Below are positions 1-9,459 of a DNA stretch of 64,000 nucleotides, one piece after another. Position 1 is the stretch's first letter, and each line of letters starts with the position of its first letter. A program made the position numbers and the translations under genes. Source of the DNA: Photobacterium carnosum (GTDB lineage Bacteria > Pseudomonadota > Gammaproteobacteria > Enterobacterales > Vibrionaceae); assembly GCF_002849605.1 (NCBI RefSeq), contig NZ_NPIB01000014.1:1-64000 (forward strand). The letters are read 5' to 3'. The notes below the pieces were generated by a model that did not search any database, had not been told where the DNA came from, and saw only the letters and a list, made by a program, of their open reading frames with translations.

Positions 1-58
1 CTAAATTAGCAGCATCGTGTTTGAATGCGACTGAATAAGTTGTTCGAGCTTTTTTCAT
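1..58 (-). CDS. IS3-family transposase OrfA, 5' end only (runs off the left edge)
   Basis: Reading leftwards from an ATG at 58-56, the minus strand encodes MKKARTTYSVAFKHDAANL before the window ends. This is the typical opening of an IS3-family OrfA helix-turn-helix protein (Lys/Arg-rich start, then a Y-S-x-x-F-K-x-x-A core). Only 19 codons are visible, so the family call rests on the N-terminal pattern. OrfA would bind the element's ends and supply the upstream part of an OrfAB frameshift fusion. The element reads away from malE. Confidence 0.55.
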   Translation of the reverse strand, partial: MKKARTTYSVAFKHDAANL

Positions 59-108
59 TATGTACACCATTTTGATATTAAGAGTATTTTATCCTATTTA
101 GGTGTACA
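1..108. mobile_element. Right-hand edge of an IS3-like insertion sequence
   Basis: The transposase start at 58 is preceded on its own strand by a short leader. The presumed tip is at 108, where the minus strand reads TGTACACCTAAATAGGAT, starting with the TG expected for IS3-family ends. The 8-mer TGTACACC recurs inverted at 61-68 (GGTGTACA on the other strand), next to the orfA start. The element therefore appears to stop only about 38 bp before the malE start codon. Its other end and any target duplication are outside the window. Confidence 0.45.
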
Positions 109-146
109 AGTTCATTAAGCCACAACATAATGAAGGATGTTAGATA

Positions 147-1328
147 ATGACTAAGGTACTCTCTACAGTTGCTTTATGTACCATTGCGGCGTTAAGTTCA
201 TTTCATGTTTCAGCAGCTATTGAAGAAGGGCAACTGACAATTTGGGTGAATGGTGATAAAGGTTATAATGGTCTTGCTGAAGTTGGTAAGAAGTTTGAAG
301 AAGATACCGGCGTTAAAGTAACGGTCGCATTTCCTGATAATCTTGCCGATAAATTCCCTCAAGTTGCTGCATCTGGTGATGGTCCTGATATTGTTATGTG
401 GGCTCATGACCGTTTTGGTGGTTATGCTCAATCTGGTTTGTTACAAGAAATTAAGCCATCAGCTGAATTTAAACAGCAGTTTTCTGATTTTACGTGGGAC
501 GCTGTAAAGTCTAACGGTAAATATTATGGTTACCCAATTGCGGTTGAATCTCTTTCTTTAATTTATAATAAAAAGCTTGTGCCAAACCCACCTAAAAATT
601 GGGAAGAAATGGCAGCTATAGATAAAAAATTAGCCAAAGAAGGTAAAAAAGCGATCATGTGGAATTTACGTGAACCGTATTTTACATGGCCTCTTTTATC
701 TGCTGATGGCGGTTACGCTTTTAAGAAAACAGCTGATGGTTATGATGCAAAAGATGTTGGTATTAATAATGCTGGCGCGAAACGTAGTATGGCTTTTATT
801 AAGTCATTAGTTGATCAAAAAGTAATATCACCAGATATGGATTACAGCATTTCAGAAGCTGAATTTAATAAGGGTAATGTTGCTATGACAATCAATGGCC
901 CATGGTCATGGACGAATATTGATAAATCAGGTATTGATTATGGTGTAGCAATATTACCCATGTTTAATGGTCATCCTTCAAAATCTTTTGTTGGTGTATT
1001 AACCGCTGGTATTAGTACCGCGTCACCAAATAAAGATTTAGCGATTGAATTCCTTGAAAATTACCTATTAACCGATGAAGGTTTAGCCAAAGTTGATCAT
1101 GATAAACCACTTGGTGCTGTTGCTCTAAAATCGTACCAAGCAAAAATTAGTAAAGATAGTCGTATTGCCGCTACCATGAAGAATGCAGAGCAAGGCGACA
1201 TTATGCCTAATATTCCTCAAATGACTGCTTTCTGGTATGCAGAAGGTAATGCGATTCAAAATGTTGTTGATGGTCGTCAAAGTATTAAAGAAGCTTTAGA
1301 CGCAGGCGAAAAACAGATACTTAAGTAA
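147..1328 (+). CDS. malE: Maltose/maltodextrin ABC transporter periplasmic binding protein MalE
   Basis: A 393-residue periplasmic solute-binding protein that delivers maltose and maltodextrins to the MalFGK2 importer. Residues 1-24 are a signal peptide ending ...HVSAA. The mature protein begins [19 protein letters not shown], the classic MalE opening, and has the [20 protein letters not shown] and [19 protein letters not shown] blocks of the ligand-binding cleft. Length matches E. coli MalE (396). AAGGA at 133-137 sets the start. It is first of three genes in the order malE-malF-malG; malK is not in the window. An IS end lies about 38 bp upstream, so the usual MalT/CRP-controlled promoter region may be displaced. 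Confidence 0.95.
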   Translation: MTKVLSTVALCTIAALSSFHVSAAIEEGQLTIWVNGDKGYNGLAEVGKKFEEDTGVKVTVAFPDNLADKFPQVAASGDGPDIVMWAHDRFGGYAQSGLLQEIKPSAEFKQQFSDFTWDAVKSNGKYYGYPIAVESLSLIYNKKLVPNPPKNWEEMAAIDKKLAKEGKKAIMWNLREPYFTWPLLSADGGYAFKKTADGYDAKDVGINNAGAKRSMAFIKSLVDQKVISPDMDYSISEAEFNKGNVAMTINGPWSWTNIDKSGIDYGVAILPMFNGHPSKSFVGVLTAGISTASPNKDLAIEFLENYLLTDEGLAKVDHDKPLGAVALKSYQAKISKDSRIAATMKNAEQGDIMPNIPQMTAFWYAEGNAIQNVVDGRQSIKEALDAGEKQILK

Positions 1329-1338
1329 TTTATTTTTT

Positions 1339-1356
1339 AGGGGAAGTGATTCCCCT
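1339..1356 (+). terminator. Hairpin between malE and malF (attenuating terminator or mRNA stabiliser)
   Basis: AGGGGAA and TTCCCCT form a 7-bp stem with a GTGA loop, followed by a T-rich stretch. Placed just after the malE stop, it probably makes malE mRNA more abundant than the membrane-subunit mRNAs, as is known for mal operons. Partial termination or 3' protection would both fit. Confidence 0.6.
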
Positions 1357-1384
1357 TTATTTTATCTGAATGCAGGATATTGAT

Positions 1385-3022
1385 ATGGAATCGGTTCAAG
1401 ATCTTGAGCTATTTGAATCAAAAAATAAAACATTTAAATATAAGAAAGAAATTAAGTGGTTTATTTTAGGTTTGATTGCCTTGGTAAATGGCTACGCAAC
1501 AATTTTAATGTATGCGCAAGGTGAAATCGCTTTTGCATTATTAACCGTAGTACTTACCGGATTAGCGATTTATATTTTTGGTAGTAGTAAAACATATGCC
1601 CAGCGTTATATCTATCCAGGTATTGCAGGGATGATTGTATTTATTATCTTTCCATTGTTATATACCGTAAGTTTAGCGTTTACTAATTATAGTGCAACCA
1701 ACCAATTAACATTGGAACGAACGCAGTCAATATTAGAGCAGCGTACATTTCAATCAGGGAAAAACTATAAGTTCAATTTATATAAAGCAGATAATGGTTA
1801 TCAAATTATTATTAATGATGATGGTAAATTATTAGCTACAGGATTAATTGATTTCAATAACAAATCGGTAAAATTAAAACCAGTAGCTGAAGCTTTTGGT
1901 AATACAACCCCGATAAAAAATTATGATGAATCTTATCCTGTTGCTATTAAATTAGATGCAATTGCTCAAGCTTTTGGTAAAAAATTACCTATTAAAGATA
2001 TTGTTAAAAATCGAAACCAAATATCAAAATTAAGGTTAGAGTTACCTAATGGTAAAGATATTCGAATGAGCGGGTTACGAAAATTCGCTTCTGATTATCC
2101 ATTATTTACCAAGCAACCTGATAACGTTACATTACTGAATAATCAAACCGATCAGTTTTATAAACCAAATATGGAAACGGGTTTTTATCAACCAGTTGAT
2201 AGTAAAGGAAACTTCATTGGTGAGTCCATTTCTCCAGGATTTGTCGTTGATGTTGGTATCGATAACTTTAAACGTGTAATCCAAGATGATGGTATTAAAG
2301 AACCATTCATTGGAATCTTTATTTGGACGATTGTATTTGCATTCTTAGCTGTTTCTTTAACGCTTATTTTAGGAATGGTCTTAGCATGTATCGTACAATG
2401 GGAACCATTAAAAGGAAGTGGTTTTTACCGTATATTATTGATATTACCTTATGCTGTGCCTTCGTTTATTTCTATATTAATATTTAAAGGTTTATTTAAT
2501 CAAAGTTTTGGTGAGATAAATATGCTGTTAAGTTCTATTTTTGGAATTAAACCAGCATGGTTTTCTGACCCAGTATTAGCACGGATGATGATTGTTATTG
2601 TTAATACCTGGTTAGGTTTCCCTTATATGATGATTTTGTGTATGGGTTTATTAAAATCAATACCTGATGATTTATATGAAGCTTCAGCTATCGATGGGGC
2701 CGGTCCTATTCAGAACTTTATGAAGATCACTGTACCATCAATGATTAAGCCGTTAACACCATTATTAATTGCAGCATTTGCTTTTAACTTTAATAACTTT
2801 GTGATGATTCAGTTATTAACTGGTGGTGGTCCAAATATGATTAATACTTCAGAACCCGCAGGTTCTACTGATTTATTAGTAAGTTATACTTATCGTATTG
2901 CTTTTGAAGGTGGTGGTGGTCAAGACTTTGGTTTGGCTAGTGCAATTGCAACAATTATTTTCGTAATGGTAGCGGGTATGGCATTACTGAATTTGAAATT
3001 CACTAAGTTATCACAGGACTAA
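1385..3022 (+). CDS. malF: Maltose ABC transporter permease MalF
   Basis: Inner-membrane subunit of the maltose importer. Two N-terminal membrane helices are followed by a helix near residue 90 and a long periplasmic loop (about residues 105-300, the P2 domain that contacts MalE). The C-terminal permease domain carries the EAA loop [20 protein letters not shown], which docks MalK. An upstream in-frame ATG at 1370 has no ribosome site; ATG 1385 follows AGGA at 1374-1377, so 1385 is preferred (545 residues, slightly longer than E. coli's 514). malG follows after 10 bp. Confidence 0.95.
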   Translation: MESVQDLELFESKNKTFKYKKEIKWFILGLIALVNGYATILMYAQGEIAFALLTVVLTGLAIYIFGSSKTYAQRYIYPGIAGMIVFIIFPLLYTVSLAFTNYSATNQLTLERTQSILEQRTFQSGKNYKFNLYKADNGYQIIINDDGKLLATGLIDFNNKSVKLKPVAEAFGNTTPIKNYDESYPVAIKLDAIAQAFGKKLPIKDIVKNRNQISKLRLELPNGKDIRMSGLRKFASDYPLFTKQPDNVTLLNNQTDQFYKPNMETGFYQPVDSKGNFIGESISPGFVVDVGIDNFKRVIQDDGIKEPFIGIFIWTIVFAFLAVSLTLILGMVLACIVQWEPLKGSGFYRILLILPYAVPSFISILIFKGLFNQSFGEINMLLSSIFGIKPAWFSDPVLARMMIVIVNTWLGFPYMMILCMGLLKSIPDDLYEASAIDGAGPIQNFMKITVPSMIKPLTPLLIAAFAFNFNNFVMIQLLTGGGPNMINTSEPAGSTDLLVSYTYRIAFEGGGGQDFGLASAIATIIFVMVAGMALLNLKFTKLSQD

Positions 3023-3032
3023 GGAGTCGGTC

Positions 3033-3923
3033 ATGGCAATAGTTCAACCTAAATCATTAAAATATCGGTTATGGGCAACCCATGCAGTGTTATGGTTTTT
3101 TTTAGCAATTACTATTTTTCCGTTATTAATGATTATTGCAATCTCGTTTCGTGAAGGTAATTTTTCCGGGGGAGAATTAATTCCCAGTAATCCAACATTA
3201 GATCATTGGAAATTAGCATTAGGCTTTGCGGTTGAGAATGCTGATGGTTCGGTAACGCCACCTCCATTTCCAGTATTATTATGGTTATGGAACACGATTA
3301 AGGTTGCAACGATAACATCAGTGTTAATTGTTGCAATGTCGACAACCAGTGCTTATGCCTTTGCTCGATTACGCTTTAAAGGTAAAGAAAACATTTTAAA
3401 GGGAATGATGGTCTTCCAAATGTTCCCTGCAGTATTGGCATTGGTGGCGTTGTATGCATTGTTTGATCGATTAGGACAATACATTCCATTCCTTGGTTTA
3501 AATACACATGGTGGATTAATATTTGCTTATTTAGGCGGTATTGCTTTACATGTTTGGACGATTAAAGGTTACTTTGAAACTATCGATCGCTCATTGGAAG
3601 AAGCGGCAGCATTAGATGGTGCAACACCATGGCAAGCATTTAGATTAGTATTATTACCATTATCAGTACCAATTCTCGCGGTTGTCTTTATTCTTTCGTT
3701 TATTGGTGTTGTAACAGAAGTACCTGTCGCATCAACGTTATTATCGGATGTGAATAATTACACCTTGGCAGTTGGCATGCAGCAATACTTATATCCTCAA
3801 AACTACTTATGGGGTGATTTCGCGGCAGCTGCAGTACTTTCTGCATTACCTATTACGATTGTATTTTTACTTTCACAAAAGTTCCTTGTCGGTGGATTAA
3901 CTTCTGGTGGTGTAAAAGGTTAA
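3033..3923 (+). CDS. malG: Maltose ABC transporter permease MalG
   Basis: The 296-residue second permease of the MalFGK2 complex, the length of E. coli MalG. It has six predicted membrane helices, a periplasmic loop around residues 45-80, and an EAA motif ([20 protein letters not shown]) for MalK contact. GGAG lies just before the ATG. It is the last gene of the unit: a strong terminator follows at 3981-4014 and the next gene is on the other strand. Confidence 0.95.
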   Translation: MAIVQPKSLKYRLWATHAVLWFFLAITIFPLLMIIAISFREGNFSGGELIPSNPTLDHWKLALGFAVENADGSVTPPPFPVLLWLWNTIKVATITSVLIVAMSTTSAYAFARLRFKGKENILKGMMVFQMFPAVLALVALYALFDRLGQYIPFLGLNTHGGLIFAYLGGIALHVWTIKGYFETIDRSLEEAAALDGATPWQAFRLVLLPLSVPILAVVFILSFIGVVTEVPVASTLLSDVNNYTLAVGMQQYLYPQNYLWGDFAAAAVLSALPITIVFLLSQKFLVGGLTSGGVKG

Positions 3924-3980
3924 TTCTAGAGTCATTAAACAAGAGTATTAGGATTAAGTTGTTTTAATTAGTCTATATCT

Positions 3981-4014
3981 AAAAATCCGAGAATATTTAT
4001 ATTCTCGGATTTTT
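3981..4014. terminator. Terminator after malG
   Basis: A 15-bp perfect inverted repeat (core ATCCGAGAATA / TATTCTCGGAT) with a 4-nt loop, A5 on the left arm and T5 on the right arm. It can end malG transcription and also transcription coming from the opposite strand. Confidence 0.85.
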
Positions 4015-4075
4015 TATAGGATATTTAAATGATAGTTGCGTTAATAGATTTAAAACATTTTGTTATCGTGTGAGC

Positions 4076-5743
4076 TTAAAAATCAGCATCGACTTCAAAG
4101 ATCATTGGCTCGCCAGTAACGGGGTGGGTTAGGCCAAGATATTGCGCGTGTAGATGTAAGCGGTTTGCTTTTTGACCGTATAAATCATCACCGAAAATCG
4201 GCATATTCATGCCATTTTTATGAGCCGAATGAATACGTAACTGGTGAGTACGGCCTGTTTTAGGGTAATAATAAACCTTGGTTTTACCGTCTTTACGTTC
4301 GAGAACCTGCCATTTTGTGAGTGCGGGTTTACCGTATTCATAGCAGACTAATTGGCGTGGACGATCGTCTAAATCAACCCGCATCGGTAAGTTAATCTCA
4401 CCGCAATCTTGTTCTACGATACCATCGAGCAGAGCCACATAACGCTTTTCTGCGGTACGGTTAATAAACTGTTGTTGTAGTGCTTTATGGGTGTCTTTAG
4501 TTAATGCAATTACAATTAGGCCTGATGTCGCCATATCTAAACGGTGGACAATTAAAGGGCTATTACTGTTAGGGAACATCGTTTGCATGCGGCTATAAAC
4601 TGAATCGGTGATGGTTTTTCCAGGAACTGAAAGAAACTCTGCCGGTTTATTGATAACTACCATTGCATCGTCTTGATACACAATCTCTAGCTCTTTGCCT
4701 TCGGCTGGGTTTTGTAAGAGCGGATTAGCATCAATATCTAGTCCTGCCAGCATATGTTGAAGAATCGGTTCGCATTTGTTTTTGCAGGCTTCATAAAAGT
4801 ATTTATGTTTGCGAATTTGTGCAGCCGGAGAGGCTCCCCACCAAAATTTAGCCATCGCTAACGGTGTTAAATGTTGCTTAAAAGCATACTGTAGCAATTT
4901 GACTGCTGCACAATCGCCAGCACCTTGTGGTGGCGTTTGATCTCTAAACAACGCATTGAGATCTTTTGTTTTACCATCTTGATTTAAGAATTGATATTGT
5001 GCGTAACGGTGTTGTTGTAATAATGCCGTTAAGGTTTCATATTCTGCTTTTAGAAGGGTAAGCGTAGCGGTATCAGCTTGTAATTTATCGCTAATCTCAC
5101 TGAGTGTTTGTGTCCACTGCTGACGAATGGCTTTTTGTTGATGCTTATCAAACGCACTTTCACGGGCTAAACGATGGAATTCTTGGGTCATAAATTCGCT
5201 ATCGTTACTTTTCTCAGCCGTTACTCGTTGTAATTTACGTTGTTTGCGCTGTTCGATCATCTGCAAGCGAAATGATTCAGAGGCTAATTCAGCGTGATCT
5301 TGAGCGACCTGATATTGTTGCTGCAACTGAATGTAACTTGGCTTGGATTCAATTGCGGTTATTTTAGTCGTCACTTCATCAATCAAAACTTGTTGAGCCT
5401 TGATCGCAGGATCGATGTTTCGATCATCAAATACCGGAGGAACAAAATGGGGTAGGTGTGTTTGATTGGCTATTTTTTCTGAAAATGCAGATAAATAACC
5501 TATTTCGCCTTGCTGGTTTTGAACTAATAAAACCCCAAACATATGACCAATCGCATCATCATTGCCTAACCCAAAATTATGTTGCCAGTGATGTTGAGTA
5601 GCGATATGTTGTTGTAATTCTTGAGCCGCTAACACACATAATGGATGGGGTGTGTAGCAAAATGGAAACGTAAAACGCTCAGGTAGCGGTAGCGTATCAA
5701 TAGCGGCAATGAAGCGAGTAAAATGATGATCAGATGCGTGCAT
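4076..5743 (-). CDS. RluA-family 23S rRNA/tRNA pseudouridine synthase with long N-terminal extension
   Basis: Predicted to isomerise uridine to pseudouridine in structured RNA. The catalytic core is in the C-terminal part: VHRLDMATSGL (about residue 400) holds the catalytic Asp of the RluA family, followed by KRYVALLDG and the GRTHQLRIHSAHKNGMNMP binding segment. The first ~330 residues are a Gln/Lys/Glu-rich extension with a predicted coiled coil (about residues 125-260), roughly doubling the 220-330-residue family norm. Such long forms are common in Vibrionaceae. The open frame extends to 5830, but MHASDHHFTRF at 5743 is the more natural start; the extra 29 residues look like untranslated leader. 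RNA target unknown. Confidence 0.85.
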   Translation of the reverse strand: MHASDHHFTRFIAAIDTLPLPERFTFPFCYTPHPLCVLAAQELQQHIATQHHWQHNFGLGNDDAIGHMFGVLLVQNQQGEIGYLSAFSEKIANQTHLPHFVPPVFDDRNIDPAIKAQQVLIDEVTTKITAIESKPSYIQLQQQYQVAQDHAELASESFRLQMIEQRKQRKLQRVTAEKSNDSEFMTQEFHRLARESAFDKHQQKAIRQQWTQTLSEISDKLQADTATLTLLKAEYETLTALLQQHRYAQYQFLNQDGKTKDLNALFRDQTPPQGAGDCAAVKLLQYAFKQHLTPLAMAKFWWGASPAAQIRKHKYFYEACKNKCEPILQHMLAGLDIDANPLLQNPAEGKELEIVYQDDAMVVINKPAEFLSVPGKTITDSVYSRMQTMFPNSNSPLIVHRLDMATSGLIVIALTKDTHKALQQQFINRTAEKRYVALLDGIVEQDCGEINLPMRVDLDDRPRQLVCYEYGKPALTKWQVLERKDGKTKVYYYPKTGRTHQLRIHSAHKNGMNMPIFGDDLYGQKANRLHLHAQYLGLTHPVTGEPMIFEVDADF

Positions 5744-5855
5744 GATGGTATCTATTACGAACAAGGGCGGCGATTCTAGCATTTCTAACGTAAAAATTCG
5801 AGTTAGCGCTAGTAAACTATTTGATAACAATAAAAATAAAAAACATGATATAAGA

Positions 5856-6356
5856 TCAATTATTGATCACTTGACGTGTCGTAACTAAACAAATATCAGG
5901 TAATTGATCAGTTAAAAAAGCCTGTTTGCCTTTAATACGTTTACTATTGAGAACATAAGTTCTGTCATTGAGTTTGCCTTGAAAATCCCATTTACTGAAT
6001 GCTTCGTGGCGTGCGTCTGAGCAAGATGTTTGTAATACATAACTTTCAGTGACCGATGTATCACAACCTCCCGCTATATTTTTTACACCGTGAAAGGTGA
6101 CATGGCTATCACGATCTCGATAGCTGGTTACTGCTAGCGCATTAAAGAGGTGAACATCAGTAGGCTTATCATTATAAGATAAAATGCGATGTGGATTTGT
6201 CTTTAATGTTACTTCTGCTAATTGTATTAATTCACTCGAACAAGGGCCTTGTAGATGTTTTACCACACTGTCCATTGATGTTTTGGCATTAACTGGCGCG
6301 ATTAATACATTTGGTAATAAGTAGAGACTGGCAATTAAAACCTGTACACCTTTCAT
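5856..6356 (-). CDS. Small secreted protein of unknown function
   Basis: A 166-residue protein with an apparent signal peptide (residues 1-24, ending PVNA). The mature part has four Cys residues, suggesting two periplasmic disulfides, and no motif I recognise. It is the last gene of the cyo-SCO-PCu(A)C strand run, 14 bp after the PCu(A)C gene, so it is probably co-transcribed. A role with the oxidase or copper handling would be a guess from position alone. Confidence 0.6.
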   Translation of the reverse strand: MKGVQVLIASLYLLPNVLIAPVNAKTSMDSVVKHLQGPCSSELIQLAEVTLKTNPHRILSYNDKPTDVHLFNALAVTSYRDRDSHVTFHGVKNIAGGCDTSVTESYVLQTSCSDARHEAFSKWDFQGKLNDRTYVLNSKRIKGKQAFLTDQLPDICLVTTRQVINN

Positions 6357-6370
6357 ACACTACCCCCGCA

Positions 6371-6874
6371 TTAATACTTTTTAATTGGCACGACTAAAAG
6401 CGGTACATCGAACTGTTTACCATTGCCTTGTTGCATGGTTACGGTGATCACTTGATTTGGTTTAAGATCTTGTTTGACACCCATAAACATCAGATGATAA
6501 CCCTTACTAGCGAGTATGATGCTGCCATTAGCAGGGATCTCAAGTGCATCCACTTTACGCATTGCCATTGTATTATCTCGCATAAACATTCGATGAAATT
6601 CTGTGTGTTTAGCAATGGCAGTGCTTGCGCTAACGAGAGTGATTGCTGTATCTCCATTATTGATGATCTTCATGTAGCCAGCGCTAACACTCGCGCCTGG
6701 GATCGTGGCTTTTGCGGTTGCATTTTCAATCGTTAGTACGGCGTTTATTTTTTGAACCTCAGTGTAGTTTTGCTGAGATTGAACATGGTTGTCGGCATGA
6801 GTTACATCCGCTGCAAAAGCCGTAGCATGAAAACAACTCATTAATAATGCAAGGTACAAGGCACTTCTTTTCAT
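6371..6874 (-). CDS. Periplasmic copper chaperone, PCu(A)C family
   Basis: A 167-residue exported protein (signal peptide about 1-21, ending AFA). It has the family's Met/His copper site: HTEFHRMFMRDNTMAMR followed about 20 residues later by GYHLMFMG, the H-x-M pair. PCu(A)C proteins bind Cu(I) in the periplasm and pass it to cytochrome oxidase, usually with SCO. AGGAG precedes the start by 6 nt. The SCO gene lies 9 bp upstream. An N-terminal Asp/His/Gln-rich stretch (residues 22-42) is an extra. Confidence 0.85.
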   Translation of the reverse strand: MKRSALYLALLMSCFHATAFAADVTHADNHVQSQQNYTEVQKINAVLTIENATAKATIPGASVSAGYMKIINNGDTAITLVSASTAIAKHTEFHRMFMRDNTMAMRKVDALEIPANGSIILASKGYHLMFMGVKQDLKPNQVITVTMQQGNGKQFDVPLLVVPIKKY

Positions 6875-6883
6875 TGTTATCTC

Positions 6884-7504
6884 CTATTTTTTAGCAATGG
6901 TTTTTTTATAAATACGTTCAATGCCCGCCGCTAATTCGACTGGGGTCGTGTTGTGGCTCATCGCTCCTACTAACTTGCCTGTGTCATCAATAATGTAGAA
7001 GCGTGAAGAGTGATCGACGGTATAGCTTAATTCAGATGATTCCATATCAACAATGTCAAAATAAACACCATATTGTTTCGTTAAAGCTTCTATTTGTTGG
7101 TTGGTACCGGTTAAGCCAATAACACGATCATCGAAGTATTTAGCGAATTTATTTAATGACACTAAATCATCGCGTTCAGGATCGACACTGACGAATAATC
7201 CTTGTACATGTTGATAGGTTGCAGGTGATAAGCGTGAAAAAGCGGCTGATAATGTTCCCATGGAAGAGGGGCAGACTTCAGCGCAGTTTAAAAAACCAAA
7301 ATAGAGCACTACAATATTGCCTTTAAATTGATCAAGGCTGACATTGCCGTTAATACTGTTTAGTTCAAATGGACCGCCAAGATCTTTTAGCGGTTTTACA
7401 TTCTCACCAACAGGGGTTGTGGTGTTATAAATATAGCTTCCCATTAAGGTAGCGAGAAACAGAGCGCCAAAAAGAAGCACTATTTTAGTTGGGTTTTTCG
7501 TCAT
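6884..7504 (-). CDS. SCO1/SenC family copper-insertion protein
   Basis: A membrane-anchored thioredoxin-fold protein of 206 residues. One helix at residues 9-27 anchors a periplasmic domain. The copper/redox site is present: C-A-E-V-C within FLNCAEVCPSSMG, plus the distal His in YTVDHSSRF. SCO proteins metallate cytochrome oxidase copper centres. The start overlaps the end of cyoE by 4 bp (ATGA), so it is translationally coupled to the oxidase operon. Confidence 0.9.
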   Translation of the reverse strand: MTKNPTKIVLLFGALFLATLMGSYIYNTTTPVGENVKPLKDLGGPFELNSINGNVSLDQFKGNIVVLYFGFLNCAEVCPSSMGTLSAAFSRLSPATYQHVQGLFVSVDPERDDLVSLNKFAKYFDDRVIGLTGTNQQIEALTKQYGVYFDIVDMESSELSYTVDHSSRFYIIDDTGKLVGAMSHNTTPVELAAGIERIYKKTIAKK

Positions 7505-8418
7505 GAATGAGGCTCCATTACTACGGTAGGTAATGCATTAACTTGATAGTCATCAGCAATGGTCTCAGATGAAAAATCAAGTGAAATTAACGTACAAAAC
7601 ACCATGATATTGAAAATGGAACATAACAGCATTTTTTTACCCCACTGAGCATTAGGGACTTTTTGATAACCCACTTTGGCAATATACAGCCAATGTAAGC
7701 TCACTAATCCCATTCCTAATGCATACCAGCTACCCGCATAACCAAGATAAGTCAGTGTTAATGCTGCCATCGCAAAGGCAATGATATAACCAATAATATG
7801 GTAACGCGCACGAGCAATACCGATTTCAACGGGTAAAACTGGAATTGAGGCTGATTTATAATCGTCGAAACGGTAAATCGCAATCGCGTATGAGTGCGGT
7901 ATTTGCCATAAGCAGAATGTAATAAACAGTATTGCCGCGCCGCTATCAAATTGCCCTGTTACAGCGCAATAACCGATAACGGGAGGACAAGCTCCTGATA
8001 AGCCGCCAATTAAGGTGCCGTAAACTGATTTGCGTTTAAAATAGAGACTATATAAGCCAACGTAAACCACAAAACCAAGCACACCAAACTGAAAGGCGAC
8101 GGTGGAAGTATAGTGATAAAGTGTAAAAAAACCGCCAACGCATAATACTGTTGCCCAAATTAATGCATAAGAGATGGGAACAATTTTTTTGACTAATTCA
8201 CGCTCACAAGTACGTTTCATTAATTTGTCGATATCTATATCGATGACATTATTGAACACGCAGCCTGATGCAACAATCAAGGTGATACCAATACCGACAG
8301 CTAAGAGTAATACGCCATCAATATTGCCTTGAGATGCCAGTAATACACCACCGATGGCTGCAATGAGATTGCCACCGATGATGCCCGGTTTAGTCAGTTT
8401 CAGATAAGGTTTAATCAT
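7501..8418 (-). CDS. cyoE: Protoheme IX farnesyltransferase (heme O synthase) CyoE
   Basis: A 305-residue UbiA-superfamily prenyltransferase that attaches farnesyl to heme b, making heme O for the oxidase. About nine membrane helices; the first Asp-rich prenyl-diphosphate site is NNVIDIDIDKLMKRT (about residue 60) and the second region is YRFDDYKSASIPVLP. Length fits E. coli CyoE (296). It lies 13 bp downstream of cyoD in a canonical cyoABCDE order. Confidence 0.95.
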   Translation of the reverse strand: MIKPYLKLTKPGIIGGNLIAAIGGVLLASQGNIDGVLLLAVGIGITLIVASGCVFNNVIDIDIDKLMKRTCERELVKKIVPISYALIWATVLCVGGFFTLYHYTSTVAFQFGVLGFVVYVGLYSLYFKRKSVYGTLIGGLSGACPPVIGYCAVTGQFDSGAAILFITFCLWQIPHSYAIAIYRFDDYKSASIPVLPVEIGIARARYHIIGYIIAFAMAALTLTYLGYAGSWYALGMGLVSLHWLYIAKVGYQKVPNAQWGKKMLLCSIFNIMVFCTLISLDFSSETIADDYQVNALPTVVMEPHS

Positions 8419-8431
8419 AGAACCTCCTTGA

Positions 8432-8800
8432 TCAATGACCCATTAGCATGTTGTGGTTTAAGTGATCCATGATCCACAACGAACCTATAAGAATAATAGC
8501 CACAATAACGACCACGAATACAGCTGACGACGTATTCCACATTTGTTCCGACGAGGTGTTCATATGCAGGAAGAACACCAGTTGGACTAAGATTTGTGCA
8601 ACAGCGAACACCATGATCACACCAATAATGAACTGGGTTGAACCGACGCCAGCCATGACCATAGTAAAAGGTACAATGGTTAAAATAATAGAGAACACTA
8701 GCCCTCGAACATATTCTTTTACGTTGCCGTGAGCTTGGCCACCTTGACCATGCGCCGTTGAATATTCGTTAGTCGAGTGTTGGTTAGTTGAATTGCCCAT
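8432..8800 (-). CDS. cyoD: Cytochrome bo3 ubiquinol oxidase subunit IV CyoD
   Basis: A 122-residue protein with three membrane helices after a hydrophilic Ser/Thr/His-rich N-terminus. The VLVQLVFFLHMNTSSEQMWN segment is characteristic of COX4-type bacterial subunit IV. Its start codon overlaps the cyoC stop (TAATG), indicating coupled translation. It is thought to help assembly of the binuclear centre in subunit I. Confidence 0.93.
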   Translation of the reverse strand: MGNSTNQHSTNEYSTAHGQGGQAHGNVKEYVRGLVFSIILTIVPFTMVMAGVGSTQFIIGVIMVFAVAQILVQLVFFLHMNTSSEQMWNTSSAVFVVVIVAIILIGSLWIMDHLNHNMLMGH

Positions 8801-9447
8801 TACAATACTCCCATTAAGTAAACCACACTGAACACACAGATCCAGATAATATCAAGGAAGTGCCAGAACAAACTTAAACAGGCTAAACGTGTTTTATTCT
8901 CTGTAGAAAATCCGTCCCGTTTAAAATGGAACACCAATACAATCATCCACATTAAGCCTGCAAAAACGTGGAGTCCGTGAGTGGCGACTAAACCGTAAAA
9001 TGCTGACCAGTAGGCACTACTATGAAACGTCGCGCCTTCACTACTAAAATGATAGAACTCATACAGTTCCATGATTAAAAAAGAAAAACCAAGCCCAAAC
9101 GTAATGGCTAACCATTTGAACATACCTTTAATATCTTCATGGTTGGCTTTGAGCATTGCCATGCCGAATGTAAAACTACTAAACAGTAACAGTGCCGTTT
9201 CCGTTAATACAAAACCAAGATTGAACAGTTCCTTAGGTTCAATTAAGCCTGCGAAGCTATTTGAATAAACAGCGTAAACTGCAAATAAAGTACCGAATAA
9301 TAAGCAGTCACTGAGGATGTAAATCCAAAAGCCAAAAATAGTATCGCCAGCATAGTCGTGATGGTCATGATCATCGAGATCATGATTGTCGGTAGACTGA
9401 GCAGGGACATTGAGATTGAAGGTGTCTTTTACTTCTGTAGTCATCAT
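8800..9447 (-). CDS. cyoC: Cytochrome bo3 ubiquinol oxidase subunit III CyoC
   Basis: A 215-residue heme-copper oxidase subunit III with five membrane helices after a His/Asp-rich cytoplasmic N-terminus (about residues 18-32). The GATFHSSAYWSAFYGLVATH and GLHVFAGLMWM segments are typical. It sits between cyoB (12 bp upstream) and cyoD (overlap). Confidence 0.94.
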   Translation of the reverse strand: MMTTEVKDTFNLNVPAQSTDNHDLDDHDHHDYAGDTIFGFWIYILSDCLLFGTLFAVYAVYSNSFAGLIEPKELFNLGFVLTETALLLFSSFTFGMAMLKANHEDIKGMFKWLAITFGLGFSFLIMELYEFYHFSSEGATFHSSAYWSAFYGLVATHGLHVFAGLMWMIVLVFHFKRDGFSTENKTRLACLSLFWHFLDIIWICVFSVVYLMGVL

Positions 9448-9459
9448 TGCTCTCGCCCC

